Below are positions 53,512-62,660 of a DNA stretch of 64,000 nt, piece by piece. This stretch comes from GWE2-40-63 sp050179685 (GTDB taxonomy: Bacteria > Bacteroidota > Bacteroidia > Bacteroidales > SZUA-534). The position numbers and the translations under genes were made by a program. Below the pieces are notes generated by a model. The model did no database searches. It had not been told where the DNA came from and was given only the letters and a program-made list of their open reading frames with translations. The first letter of the stretch is position 1, and every line of letters begins with the position of its first letter. The DNA is taken from the NCBI GenBank assembly GCA_050179685.1, contig JBFXEW010000013.1, forward strand, positions 57,880 to 121,879, in the 5' to 3' direction.

Positions 53512-54233
53512 ATCCTAAACTTTAAGTAATCGTTTAATTTTAACACAGAGCCTATGGTTTTATTCTTATGCTACTGTTGTTTACCCTTTTATTATTGTGC
53601 ACCAAATAATCTTTTCTATTGAGAATCATTAGTGTCCGGTTAATAAAAGATAAATTTACTTTCATTCATTACACAGCATTTAATTAGGTGTGGTGTAACA
53701 AAAACAAGCATATTTTTCGCCTCAAGCCGGCTGGGCTCTTCATTTTTGGGTTATTCCCTTCGGTCATGAACTCTCAAGCTCGGTCGACCCAAAAACGAAG
53801 CAAAAAAGTCAAGGCACCAAAAAATAGCATCTTCATCTAAGCAATCACTAAGTGCGGCCGGGTGATCTTCGAACAAGTTCTCAGCTTCCCGGTCTTACTA
53901 AGTGATTATTTCGATTCCAATTGCCATTTTTTGGAAGCCACTCTTAGTTTGCTCAAACATTTAGTGTTATTAATTCAATAATAATCCTATAAATATAGTC
54001 TTCTCAATCTATAAACTATTTTCACTTAAAATTTTCCGGACAATTATGAATGAGAATACACAGAGAAGCAAAATCGCTTTGCCATTTTTAACTCCGTGTT
54101 CTCAGTGTCTACTCTTAACCAACGGTTCCGCTTGAAATCCATTCTTTTAACTTTTTTTTGTTTTTAAATGGGGCATTAACCAATATCTGTGTTTAATACT
54201 TTTGATTCCTTTTTTAAAGAGATCCTAAATGAA
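53512..54233. other. Long intergenic region with two palindromic elements
   Basis: About 720 bases without a supported gene. The central part holds two imperfect stem-loops, listed separately as one element at 53738-53939. The remainder is AT-rich and shows no clear gene or promoter. Confidence 0.5.
53738..53939. repeat. Two consecutive imperfect palindromes
   Basis: First stem: CTTCATTTTTGGGTT (53738-53752) with GACCCAAAAACGAAG (53786-53800). Second element: an outer CCAAAAAATAGCA and TGCCATTTTTTGG pair and an inner AATCACTAAGT and ACTAAGTGATT pair, with GGCCGGG and CCCGGTC, spanning 53813-53939. They may fold as RNA or be a MITE-like remnant. Confidence 0.6.
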
Positions 54234-54902
54234 TTATTTTTGACGCTTTACCATTTCGTTTATCCAGATGGGTGCAAATGGCGAAGTACAGCCTTTTGAT
54301 ACGGGATAATCGCGGTAAATTCCCAGTTTCTCGCCAAGAGCCAAAGCCTGGTTTCGGTATTCCGGATAATGAATCCCCAGTTGAGCTAAAGCCGTGTTCA
54401 TGGTCCATTGCACCTGGGGCGCTGCTTTGGGCATTTCATTTTCAATTCGCGTAAGCAGTTCTTTACCATTTATATCCGCTGATTTTTTGGTAAGCTGTTC
54501 CGCCAGCAAACTCCACCCCGAGCGGGCAAGCCAAATATTTGCTGCGCTCATCCACTCGTGAGTGAACTGTTCGTTTTGGGGAAATTTTTTCAATACATAA
54601 GCATTGAACCAGTCGGCTACCTGAACAAAATCGAGTGTTTTTGCCAGGTCTTCCATTTGTATTGCACTTAAACTTTTGGGTTCCATTAAAAGTATGGCTA
54701 TAAGGCGGGCTTCCAGATAAAAGGTTTTCCAAAGCTCCAGAGCCAGCTCATTTGATGCTTTTAGCTTTTTCGCCAGGGTTCTTACATCGCCCAGTTTTAC
54801 GCCAAACTGGTTGTTGCTGTTTGCACCGTCTTTCAGGTTATGAGCAAAAGTACTTTTGTTGTGCAGGGCTTTTAGCTGCGATAAAATGTCATTTACGGTC
54901 AT
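54234..54902 (-). CDS. DNA alkylation repair (AlkD-like) protein
   Basis: About 222 residues of tandem HEAT-like helices. It reads as the AlkD-type fold: VKLGDVRTLAKKLKASNELALELWKTFYLEARLIAILLM (early helices), DFVQVADWFNAYVLKKFP (~100) and WTMNTALAQLGIHYPEYRNQALALGEKLG (~178). AlkD glycosylases release alkylated bases such as 3-methyladenine; others in the family bind DNA without such activity. ATG 54902 avoids overlap with the upstream gene, which ends at 54914. Confidence 0.82.
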   Translation of the reverse strand: MTVNDILSQLKALHNKSTFAHNLKDGANSNNQFGVKLGDVRTLAKKLKASNELALELWKTFYLEARLIAILLMEPKSLSAIQMEDLAKTLDFVQVADWFNAYVLKKFPQNEQFTHEWMSAANIWLARSGWSLLAEQLTKKSADINGKELLTRIENEMPKAAPQVQWTMNTALAQLGIHYPEYRNQALALGEKLGIYRDYPVSKGCTSPFAPIWINEMVKRQK

Positions 54903-54913
54903 GGTTGCATTTT

Positions 54914-55777
54914 TTAAGGATTTAACTTCCATATTTTATCGGAAAAAGGCAAATACTCAGGCAATGCAGCGGAACCGTACCAGTTGTATATTTCATAAGC
55001 AAGCAAGTGGTTTTTAATGGCCGGGTCGGTTTCCAACAAGGTTTCGGCCTCGGCCAGCGATGCAATGTTATGCAGAATAAAAATTCCCCGGTAACTGTTT
55101 TCGTTCTTACCCAAAGGTCCGGCCACTATAAGTTTGCCCTCCTTAACCAAACGGTTAATATTATCGAGATGCCCCCGGAAACTTTCGCCAATAAATGCCT
55201 TGTCGGTGGTGGTGTTGGTTCCTGTTTTCAGGATAACCAGGAAATAGCTTTTCATGCCATAATCGTCGGCTCCCAGTTTTTCGGCCAAGGCCTTATCGTA
55301 ATTGGGGTTCGATGTGCTGGTATCTTTTTCAGCCATCGGGCCGGTTTGCTTTGTCATCCGGTAAGCCAAAGGCCCTTGTTTATCACCCGAAATCTGAACC
55401 AACAGCTCCTTATCGGAACGTTTTTTATAAACAATCTTTTTCGGAAAGTCGTGCCGGGGATTCACAAAAGTATAAGCACTGTCGGACTGCGTCAGTTTAA
55501 ATTCGATGGCTGTCCCCTGATTTTGATTGAGCACCGTTGCGGTATAAATTAGTCCGTCATTTTTTTGAACTATTTCGAGGTATTCCGAAACTGTCATTTG
55601 ACCATCAGCTATTTTGTATGAAAAACCTTTTAAGGTGTGCTCATTTACTTTATCCCAACGCTCGTAAACCTCGTTGTTTTCCATCTTCCAGGTTCCCTGT
55701 AAAAAATCGGGAAAAATTGCCTGCCCAAAAGCCAGATGGGTAATAAGCAAGGCTATAAAAGTTAAGCTAATTTTCAT
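54914..55777 (-). CDS. Secreted DUF6265-like/YCII-like two-domain protein
   Basis: A 287-residue exported protein with a signal peptide (to AFGQA at about 20). Residues ~25-145 are a lipocalin-like strand domain (FPDFLQGTWKMENNEVYERWDK, FVNPRHDFPKKIVYKK) resembling DUF6265. Residues ~170-280 resemble a YCII-related domain (YFLVILKTGTNTTTDKAFIGESFRGHLDNINRLVKEGKLIVAGPL and AETLLETDPAIKNHLLAYEIYNWYG). A fusion of these two in one exported chain is unusual. Function unknown; the AlkD-like gene follows closely. Confidence 0.75.
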   Translation of the reverse strand: MKISLTFIALLITHLAFGQAIFPDFLQGTWKMENNEVYERWDKVNEHTLKGFSYKIADGQMTVSEYLEIVQKNDGLIYTATVLNQNQGTAIEFKLTQSDSAYTFVNPRHDFPKKIVYKKRSDKELLVQISGDKQGPLAYRMTKQTGPMAEKDTSTSNPNYDKALAEKLGADDYGMKSYFLVILKTGTNTTTDKAFIGESFRGHLDNINRLVKEGKLIVAGPLGKNENSYRGIFILHNIASLAEAETLLETDPAIKNHLLAYEIYNWYGSAALPEYLPFSDKIWKLNP

Positions 55778-55836
55778 GATAGTTTTGATTTAAATTTATT
55801 GAATAAGGGCAAATTGTTTGTTGACAAGCTGAATTA

Positions 55837-56337
55837 TCATTGTTCCGATTGAAATTCAATATCTTCTCCACGCGCTCTCGCTTCCTTAACCATTTCTTGC
55901 AATTCAGCTGGCAAATTATTCAATGGCACAATAAATCCGTCAACCATAACCAAATTATTAAATGGATTGTCTGCAGTCATTTTTTTTGTCGAAAATTCCG
56001 GGCTATAGTGCCACAAATCAAACATCTCTTTAATCTGTCCGGCTTTATTCGACACCGTCGAGTTTTTCGTTCCAAAATATTCACTAATCTGTTCTGCTGG
56101 TATATAAGGTTCAAAAGACTTGTCGAACAAGAAATTAATCGAACCAATTGCATAAACAACAGCAGCAGCCCAAATTTCCAGCTTACCTCTCTGAAAAGGA
56201 ACATCCTTCTTTCTGCCTAGTTTTTTAATTAACTTTTCACATAGTTGAGAATATTCATCATCTAACTGCAGTGAACAAAAAGTTCCTGTAATTTCAAGCA
56301 GCTTTTCTTCTTTTTGTTTGATCTCCTGTTTAGTCAT
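55837..56337 (-). CDS. DUF6398-like protein with cyclin/HTH-type features
   Basis: A 166-residue protein with LCEKLIKKLGRKKDVPFQRGKLEIWAAAVVYAIGSINFLFDKSFEPYIPAEQISEYFGTKNSTVSNKAGQIKEMF, which reads like the DUF6398 core, with a TFIIB-like cyclin repeat and an HTH stretch (AEQISEYFGTKNSTVSNKAGQI). Its start overlaps the end of the next upstream gene by 8 bases, a sign of translational coupling. The family is recalled from pattern, and its role is unknown; nucleic-acid binding is a guess from the helix-turn-helix look. Confidence 0.68.
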   Translation of the reverse strand: MTKQEIKQKEEKLLEITGTFCSLQLDDEYSQLCEKLIKKLGRKKDVPFQRGKLEIWAAAVVYAIGSINFLFDKSFEPYIPAEQISEYFGTKNSTVSNKAGQIKEMFDLWHYSPEFSTKKMTADNPFNNLVMVDGFIVPLNNLPAELQEMVKEARARGEDIEFQSEQ

Positions 56338-56632
56338 AATGTCGATTTTCTATGGGAATTTTCTTAATCTTTTCAATATTCTTGATAATTTTTTGAAGTG
56401 TCGCATTCAATTTATCTGTATCCGGAGGATTGCCCCAAAACAAATCGTCGAGTTCCCAAGCCTCCACTTGCAATAGTTCTCTGCTAAGCTTTTCGGCCTT
56501 TGTAAGATAATCAGCTTCATTTTTACAATCACTTGCCAATAATCCATAATGTAAGGACAAATCATGCGTTAATTTCTCAGCTTCAATTAAAACACCCTCA
56601 TAAGCTTCTATTGATAAATCATCGGTATCCAT
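56330..56632 (-). CDS. Small helical protein coupled to the DUF6398-like gene
   Basis: About 100 residues, starting at ATG 56632 (MDTDDLSIEAYEGVLIEAE); an in-frame ATG at 56665 gives 11 extra residues. It is acidic and helical, with DLSLHYGLLASDCKNEADYLTKAEKLSRELLQVEAWELDDLFWGN. Its stop overlaps the start of the downstream gene by 8 bases, so the two probably form a two-gene unit. I do not recognise the family. Confidence 0.6.
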   Translation of the reverse strand: MDTDDLSIEAYEGVLIEAEKLTHDLSLHYGLLASDCKNEADYLTKAEKLSRELLQVEAWELDDLFWGNPPDTDKLNATLQKIIKNIEKIKKIPIENRHYD

Positions 56633-56774
56633 AATAACTAGATTTCTTTTTGGCGCTATATCCACTTGCGCTGTTTGTTTTTTACTCCATGTAAAAATTA
56701 AAAGTAATTTGAAAATACCACATTTCCAAGTCGCACAGAAAGCGGTAATAGGTAAGCGTGTGGTTTATGCCTGA

Positions 56775-57797
56775 TTATTCTTCTTCAAAGTATTTTTTAA
56801 TAATGCTTAAACTTTCTTCGGTTTTTTCGCCAAACATGGTATGACCGGCGCCATTAATAACTACCATCTCAGCATGATTGAAATATTTCATATGGCCTTC
56901 CTGAAAATCTTTTCCGATTACTTTATTACATGACCCAGCTATAAACAACACCTTATTTGTATAATTTTCAAGTCCTGATACCAAGTCAATCTGGATGTTG
57001 CCCTTTTCATCCATCCCTTTCTTCATAATTGATTGTGAAGCAACACCACTTAAGCGCCAGTAAGGCAGATAGCCATTTGCAACACGTTCACCACAAAAGT
57101 ATTTTCTCATAGGATTTCCTACCATATCAAGGCTTCCAATTTTTCCAAAGATATAATCAATCCGGGCCTGTTTATCATCACTTTTTACATGAAGACTTTC
57201 GAATGCAATGGTAGTTATTGCTTTAATTACCTGCCAGTTGAATTCCACTTTAAATTTCTGCATATACTCCATAGCTTTTTCACTGGTTAACATTCCCGGT
57301 TCAGCAAGAATTACCTTCCTTACTTTTTCGGGTTTTCGTGCAATGTATCCCGATGCGAGCATGGCACCCCAGGAATGTCCTATTAAATATACCGGCTGGT
57401 GTGGTGAATAGTAATTAATGATGTTATCTAAATCGCTAAGCGAGTTTTCAAGCGACTGCTCTTCTGCATCAACTCTTGGCGACAAACCGGTTCCCCGTTG
57501 GTCGTAAAAGACAACAAAATATTTATCGGCCAATGCTTTTAATGGAAGAAGGTATTTGTAATCGTTTCCCGGTCCTCCATGAATAATAATCACGGTTTGG
57601 TTTGTATCGCTTCCAAATGTTTCGGAATGAAAAATCACCTTATCAATTTCGATATGAGGTATTGTTGTATCTTCGGTAACTGTATTGGGAACAGCGTATT
57701 CACCACTGGTAATAAAGTACATTGAGATTGAAAAGACAAGTAATAAAACAAAAAGCCCAATCAAAATAGTTGCTGTTATTTTTATTATTCTTTTCAT
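56775..57797 (-). CDS. Membrane-anchored alpha/beta hydrolase, proline iminopeptidase-like
   Basis: A 340-residue protein with an N-terminal membrane helix (residues 7-30) and an alpha/beta-hydrolase domain. Motifs are IIHGGPGNDYKYL (oxyanion hole, ~74), YDQRGTGLSPR (~98), the nucleophile elbow GHSWGAMLASGY (~141), IAGSCNKVIGKDF (acid region, ~284) and INGAGHTMFGE (His, ~320). The GGPG and DQRGTG pair is typical of the proline iminopeptidase family, which removes N-terminal proline. Substrate is not shown. It stands alone. Confidence 0.83.
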   Translation of the reverse strand: MKRIIKITATILIGLFVLLLVFSISMYFITSGEYAVPNTVTEDTTIPHIEIDKVIFHSETFGSDTNQTVIIIHGGPGNDYKYLLPLKALADKYFVVFYDQRGTGLSPRVDAEEQSLENSLSDLDNIINYYSPHQPVYLIGHSWGAMLASGYIARKPEKVRKVILAEPGMLTSEKAMEYMQKFKVEFNWQVIKAITTIAFESLHVKSDDKQARIDYIFGKIGSLDMVGNPMRKYFCGERVANGYLPYWRLSGVASQSIMKKGMDEKGNIQIDLVSGLENYTNKVLFIAGSCNKVIGKDFQEGHMKYFNHAEMVVINGAGHTMFGEKTEESLSIIKKYFEEE

Positions 57798-57875
57798 CGT
57801 TACAAGTTTTTTTAGCTGGTTTGTGGGTTAAGACTCGACCTTTACTTGCAATATATTATGCCCTGGCATTTATTA

Positions 57876-58391
57876 TTAATGCCATCCATAGCCGGTGTTT
57901 TCTAAAGGATCAATATTTTTGAAATCATCAAAATCCTTATCCTTATTGTTCTCCCACCAATCATAATAAGCATCGGCAGCAATTTTATGCGATATACTAT
58001 CTGAAACCAATTCCAATCCATCAGAATCTTTAAGTACCGGGTTTTGAGAAGGAAATCGCATAATCAAATATTCACTATTTATGGATACCGCCCTGATGGA
58101 TTCAATTGTCCATAAAACATAAATCCCTAGTTTGCATTCAGACTCCCACAAAGAAGAAATCGGATTGTGTGGAAAATCAGTTATCAACTGATTTTCATTT
58201 CTATATTGAAGTAATTCGGGTATGTCATTATATGTAAATTCAGGAAGGTTTAATGAATCGTACTGATTCGATTTTAGCAAGTCAATATAAGTTTCGACAT
58301 CAAGATTTTCAGTTGCTTCCTGGTGGTTTTTATCACAAGCCATTAAACCAATTATAAAAACCAGTATGATGATGTAATTCAACGTTTTCAT
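57876..58391 (-). CDS. Hypothetical lipoprotein (possibly DUF4943-like)
   Basis: A 171-residue lipoprotein: MKTLNYIIILVFIIGLMAC gives a lipobox with Cys19, and the body is acidic with no enzymatic motif. The block VETYIDLLKSNQYDSLNLPEFTYNDIPELLQYRNENQLITDFPHNPIS and the late AADAYYDWWENNK resemble DUF4943-type proteins of Bacteroidota, which I recall only weakly. A 214-bp repeat lies 110 bases upstream of the start. Confidence 0.65.
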   Translation of the reverse strand: MKTLNYIIILVFIIGLMACDKNHQEATENLDVETYIDLLKSNQYDSLNLPEFTYNDIPELLQYRNENQLITDFPHNPISSLWESECKLGIYVLWTIESIRAVSINSEYLIMRFPSQNPVLKDSDGLELVSDSISHKIAADAYYDWWENNKDKDFDDFKNIDPLENTGYGWH

Positions 58392-58500
58392 TTATCGTTT
58401 TTTATTATTAAACCTGTTTATAGAGCCTCAATTCCTTTTATTCTTTCATTATTTGAGCATATCGTTTTATCCAGGGTGCAGTTTCAATTCAAGATAGTTT

Positions 58501-58714
58501 GGTTTCAGCTAACCAAATTTAAAGCTTTTTTCTATAGCTGTATGCTTTGGTGATGATTTTTATTTCCGGATAGTAGGGGAAACGAAAGGGTACACTGATC
58601 TTTATGAAAATAACTGATTTTTTAAGATAAACTCTGCGATACTCTGTGTCCTCCGCGGTTTAATTATTTATAACCGCAGAGGCGCGGAGACACGCTGAGT
58701 TTTTTACTCAATTA
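58501..58714. repeat. 214-bp interspersed repeat, copy A
   Basis: Nearly identical over its whole length to 60538-60751. It begins GGTTTCAGCTAACCAAATTT and ends TTACTCAATTA, with an internal stem (CTCCGCGGTT and AACCGC, then CGCGGAG). Near its left end is a TAAATTTG -7-like box (58521-58514, minus strand). The region 58392-58890 otherwise shows no gene. Confidence 0.85.
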
Positions 58715-58890
58715 TCTGTGGAAATCTGTGATAATTTGTGGTGAATACAAAGGTCTTCTACTTTTTAGTATTTGAGTTTTTAGCTTTTGATTAATTGGTA
58801 TTAGTTCTTTGCTGGCTGTGGACAGCCTGGTGTGGCCTGATTAATTAATAAAGCCAACTATTGTATGTACGCAATTCATTAGTTTACAAA

Positions 58891-59481
58891 TTATTCAAAT
58901 TTAATGTCCCATTCAATCTTAGCATAAAATTCTGTAAAATAATTATTTCCAAAATGAATATTCACCGGCATAATATTAAGTGCCGTTCTTTTATCCGGCG
59001 AATTAATCCTGAATCCTCCTCCCAGATATCCACCCACATGAAAATTGCTGAAATATTCCGATGTTTGGGGTTCTGTACTTCCATCCGGATATCCTCCGGT
59101 ACCTATCAATCCTCTTGAATTATTTACCAAACCACCACAAGCAAAAACCAGGGAGAACGATTTTATTCGTATCACATCCAAATAAAGATTTGTTTCAAGG
59201 TTTATTGAGTTAAAATATTGGTCACGGGCATCCATAACAAATCTTGAACTGAAATGCCCGATACTAAAGTTGGGGTTAATGCGTAACCTGTCGTTCCAAA
59301 CCCCTTTTTGGTAACCAAGGGAATAAACAAAGCCTCCGCCATCGGTAGCACTTCCCATTGATGCCCCTATTCCAAGCCCAAGTTTCATACTGTTATCAGA
59401 AAATTCCTGGGCTTGTATATAAACACTATGGCTAAACAAAATGGCTAATAGAATCAAGCCTGTTTTATAGTTGACTTTCAT
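58891..59481 (-). CDS. Outer-membrane beta-barrel protein
   Basis: About 196 residues with a signal peptide (MKVNYKTGLILLAILFSHSVYIQAQ) and strand-rich Gly-aromatic repeats (MKLGLGIGASMGSATDGGGFVYSLGYQKG, then GGYLGGGFRI), ending KIEWDIKFE, consistent with an eight-stranded barrel. ATG 59481 is chosen over a frame to 59556, which adds 25 basic residues before the signal peptide. Function unknown. Confidence 0.75.
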   Translation of the reverse strand: MKVNYKTGLILLAILFSHSVYIQAQEFSDNSMKLGLGIGASMGSATDGGGFVYSLGYQKGVWNDRLRINPNFSIGHFSSRFVMDARDQYFNSINLETNLYLDVIRIKSFSLVFACGGLVNNSRGLIGTGGYPDGSTEPQTSEYFSNFHVGGYLGGGFRINSPDKRTALNIMPVNIHFGNNYFTEFYAKIEWDIKFE

Positions 59482-59623
59482 TTGTTTTTCTTTATTAATT
59501 AAAACTGGTAATACCTTGGTTTTGTATCTATATTTTATGGCGGAGAAAACAAACATTCATCCGAAATTGGCTAAAACCCTCAACTGTATCGGGATTTTTG
59601 CGAAGATGGCAACTGTTGTTTTA

Positions 59624-60388
59624 TTATTCTTTTATAAGTCTGATACTTAATCCATAGTTTTTTGGAAGCGCACTTATTGAATAGCCACTTTCATCAATTT
59701 TGCTTGGATTATAAGGACTTAAATCCAATACATAGATATGTGTACTATCTTTATTTCCACTATTTGTATTACTCCAAAACATAGTCCATGATTGTTTACC
59801 ATAAAAGTCTACTGAATCGTCAGATACAAGAGCTAAATAACCCGTTGGTAAAGCTTTAAAACCTAATAGATCGAGACCATTGGCATCAATGTCCTGATGT
59901 TCATTTATCCAACCTGAATAAGACCTAAGCGCATCGCATTCATTGGGAACCTGAAGCACACTATCAATATAATTTAATAAGGTTTTCCAATCATCAGCTG
60001 TGGGAATGCGCCAGCCATCAGGACATAATTTTCCGGATTCAATAGCATAATAATTATACAAAAGTCCGAATGTATCGCTATAATGACTTTCGTTTTGATA
60101 GCTGCAATAGGCTCCTTCAAGCGATTTTGCCCATGCTGCACCTGACTGGATATTTGTTATAGGGGTGCCATCATTGTATTTCGAACTTTTAAAATTTTCC
60201 TTCATCCAGTATTGATTTCCAATTTTAACTGTGCGGTAACTATTACCATCAATATCGTTTAATAATCCTATTTCCGGTTCATTGGAATTTGGCGGTAGTT
60301 CATTGTTATCAATTACGCTGTCTTCGGTACATGAAAACATTCCACTAAGCGTAAGGGCTAATACTAAAACAATTGTGTTTGATTTCAT
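59624..60388 (-). CDS. FISUMP-domain lipoprotein
   Basis: A 254-residue lipoprotein (lipobox FSC, Cys at about 20) with the Fibrobacter succinogenes major paralogous domain: DIDGNSYRTVKIGNQYWMKENFKSSKYNDGTPI (~48-80), WAKSLEGAYCSYQNE, GLLYNYYAIESGKLCPDGWRIPTADDWKTLL (~108-138) and late FWSNTNSG. FISUMP proteins are surface-linked and may be adhesins or substrate binders. A 214-bp repeat lies 150 bases upstream. Confidence 0.85.
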   Translation of the reverse strand: MKSNTIVLVLALTLSGMFSCTEDSVIDNNELPPNSNEPEIGLLNDIDGNSYRTVKIGNQYWMKENFKSSKYNDGTPITNIQSGAAWAKSLEGAYCSYQNESHYSDTFGLLYNYYAIESGKLCPDGWRIPTADDWKTLLNYIDSVLQVPNECDALRSYSGWINEHQDIDANGLDLLGFKALPTGYLALVSDDSVDFYGKQSWTMFWSNTNSGNKDSTHIYVLDLSPYNPSKIDESGYSISALPKNYGLSIRLIKE

Positions 60389-61074
60389 AGCTATTTAATT
60401 TTGGTTATGTTTTATAATTAAGAAGATTCAAGGTCTCAATTGGGTCCAGATACTGATGACCCCAGCCTCAATGCCAATCTTTCTTCTACTGTTGGAGTAA
60501 GAGTTTTTCAATATGCAGTTTGGATTCACAGTAATCTGGTTTCAGTTTACCAAATTTAAAGCTTTTTTCTATAGCTGTACGCTTTGGTGATGATTTTTAT
60601 TTCCGGATAGTAGGGGAAACGAAAGGGTACACTGATTTTTATGAAAATAACTGATTCTTTAAGATAAACTCTGCGGTACTCTGTGTTCTCCGCGGTTTAA
60701 TTATTTTTAACCGCAGAGGCGCGGAGAGACGCTGAGCTTTTTACTCAATTAACCGGACAAAGAGATTTCAGTTTACGTTCCGTGAGGACTTCGTCGTTTT
60801 TGATTACGTTCCGTGAGGACTTCGCCATTTTTGTTTTTTTTTACCGCTAAGGCGCTAAGACGCTAAGAAAGTGCTTCGAATTTTAAACTATTATCAGCAA
60901 ACAGGCCTGCCCATCCGTTCAGGCGGGTTCGTGTTAATTCGTGTTAACCTGCCCGTCCGTTCAGGCGGGTTTGTGGATAAAGAAATTTTTGGTATTTGCT
61001 ATTTGATTTTTTTTACCGCTAAGGCGCAAAGGGAATGCCTTGCAATTTAAACGGCATGCTGCGCTTTTGCTTCT
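60389..61074. other. Gene-free, repeat-rich intergenic region
   Basis: Apart from copy B of the 214-bp repeat, the stretch has two copies of ACGTTCCGTGAGGACTTCG (near 60774 and 60804), CTAAGGCGCTAAGACGCTAAG repeats near 60845, and two CCTGCC...GTTCAGGCGGG palindromes (near 60906 and 60950). No gene is supported. Confidence 0.6.
60538..60751. repeat. 214-bp interspersed repeat, copy B
   Basis: The second full-length copy, with the same start, end, internal CTCCGCGGTT stem and TAAATTTG box. It lies 150 bases upstream of the FISUMP lipoprotein start, on the same side and in the same orientation as copy A relative to its gene. Confidence 0.85.
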
Positions 61075-61827
61075 TCATTTATTTTTCTCGTTTTCGACCA
61101 ACTCAATGGTATGCACCAATAGTTCAGCACCACCAAAGTCTCCGTGTCCCGGAATAACTGTTTTAATCACAGGATATTCTTTCAGTATTCGGGCAATTGT
61201 GCTATCCCATGCAGGAACCACGGCATCCGATAAGTTTCCCAGACCTCTTGCATCCATCGACCTAACAAGACAACCGCCAAAAAGAATCTTCTTCCCGGGA
61301 ATCCAGACGGTGATATTATCGAAAGAATGTCCCGCTCCAAAATACCGGCAATCAATTTGTTCTCCGTTAAAATCAAAGGTTAAGGAATCGGTAAAGGAAG
61401 TCGATGGAACAGGCAAGCCAATTTCCTTACATTTTTCAAGCGTCATTGCATTAGCAATTGACTCAACTCCCCTGCTTTGCAGATAGCTCAATCCGCCCAG
61501 GCAATCATCATGAAAATGACCAATTATCAATTTTAGCACATCAACCGACAGGGAATCCTTTAAATAAGCTGTTAAACGCTCCGTCTTTTCATTATCCATG
61601 GGAGTGTCAATCATCAAAGCCTGTCCGTTTTTTATCAGCAACAGTCCGTTTGATGAAAATCGCCCAAAATTGTCGAGCTGATGCCAGTTTATATGAACAA
61701 AAATTGAATCCTGAAGATGAACCAATTGAAGGTCCTTGTCAATTACATGCCTGTTCACCGGTTGTGCCTGCAAGCCAATCAGGCTGGTTAATGCGAATAC
61801 AAGCAATAAAATATAAGTTTTAATCAT
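61075..61827 (-). CDS. Subclass B1 metallo-beta-lactamase
   Basis: A 250-residue exported enzyme with a signal peptide (to LQAQ, about residue 22). All B1 zinc ligands are present: HFHDDC at 104-109 (His104, His106, Asp108), His167 in GAGHSFDN, Cys186 in FGGCLV, and His228 in IPGHGD. Early YFSSNGLLL-type and MIDTPMDNEKTERL segments agree with B1 enzymes such as CcrA. Such enzymes hydrolyse most beta-lactams including carbapenems; activity of this one is not tested. It looks chromosomal, with no mobile element directly beside it. Confidence 0.88.
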   Translation of the reverse strand: MIKTYILLLVFALTSLIGLQAQPVNRHVIDKDLQLVHLQDSIFVHINWHQLDNFGRFSSNGLLLIKNGQALMIDTPMDNEKTERLTAYLKDSLSVDVLKLIIGHFHDDCLGGLSYLQSRGVESIANAMTLEKCKEIGLPVPSTSFTDSLTFDFNGEQIDCRYFGAGHSFDNITVWIPGKKILFGGCLVRSMDARGLGNLSDAVVPAWDSTIARILKEYPVIKTVIPGHGDFGGAELLVHTIELVENEKNK

Positions 61828-61888
61828 GCTGTTTTTTGCTTTGTGAGAGCCGGTGGCTTTAATTCTTTTAAATGCTATGTCCCTTGTT

Positions 61889-62527
61889 TTACTTATTGTA
61901 ATATTCCGGATAATCCACTTTTAAGAGGTATTCGTAATCCTTTTCACCATAAACGTACTTATATCTTTCCGTTTCAAGCTTAAACCAAAGCTCTTTCTTA
62001 TCCGGGTCTTTCAAATAGTTTTCATAAGCTTCAATGTATCCCGGATAATTCCGATACTGAATTTTTATCACGGTCATTTCGTTGGTGTTTAAAATTATCA
62101 ACCCCAATCCGCCAACCAATAAAAACCTTAGCACAATTCTCTTATAGAAGTCTTTTTTTGTTTGAAAAAATCGGATGCCGGCAATCAGGAATACTATGGC
62201 ACTGGCAATAAGCCCGGAAATTATATTTATTTCGGCTTCCGGTAAGTGTAATAATTTAAAAAGTATTCCCACTACCAATGCTGAAAGCCCAAAGCCAAAC
62301 CAAATTGTTCCAATAATTCTCCAGGTAGTCAGTCCTTTATAAGATTCCTTTTTGAAGATTCTTTTTAACGGAATTTCATTGAATAACACAAAGCTTAGAA
62401 AACAATAAACATAAGCTAAGAGCAATCCAGAAATTGTAGCTAGCAAGCTATTACCGGGTACATTTAATAGACGAAGAATAAGCGCAAGAAAAAATATTAG
62501 TCCCAGAATCTTTTCTGTTTTTTTCAT
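61889..62527 (-). CDS. Multi-pass membrane protein of unknown function
   Basis: A 212-residue protein with about six hydrophobic segments in the first ~150 residues (LGLIFFLALILRLL, LLATISGLLLAYVYCFLSFVLF, and others) and a charged tail (YENYLKDPDKKELWFKLETERYKYVYGEKDYEYLLKV). A GLGLIILNTNEMTVIK strand ends the membrane part. I cannot name the family. A partial 214-bp-type repeat lies upstream. Confidence 0.65.
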   Translation of the reverse strand: MKKTEKILGLIFFLALILRLLNVPGNSLLATISGLLLAYVYCFLSFVLFNEIPLKRIFKKESYKGLTTWRIIGTIWFGFGLSALVVGILFKLLHLPEAEINIISGLIASAIVFLIAGIRFFQTKKDFYKRIVLRFLLVGGLGLIILNTNEMTVIKIQYRNYPGYIEAYENYLKDPDKKELWFKLETERYKYVYGEKDYEYLLKVDYPEYYNK

Positions 62528-62660
62528 AGGGTATCAAAAAAATATTTAACTATTAAAGAACATCACAACATAGGCACCCACTCTCTTTAGCTTGCTATTT
62601 TGAAAGGCATCAGATAGCAGTTTGCGTTTACTTTATTATACCCGTGTTTTCACCTTAGTT

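Noticed and set aside
58620..58720. Possible CRISPR-like repeat pattern near CCGCAGAGGCGCGGAG
   Set aside because: The units are a single stem inside the 214-bp repeat and lack regular spacers.
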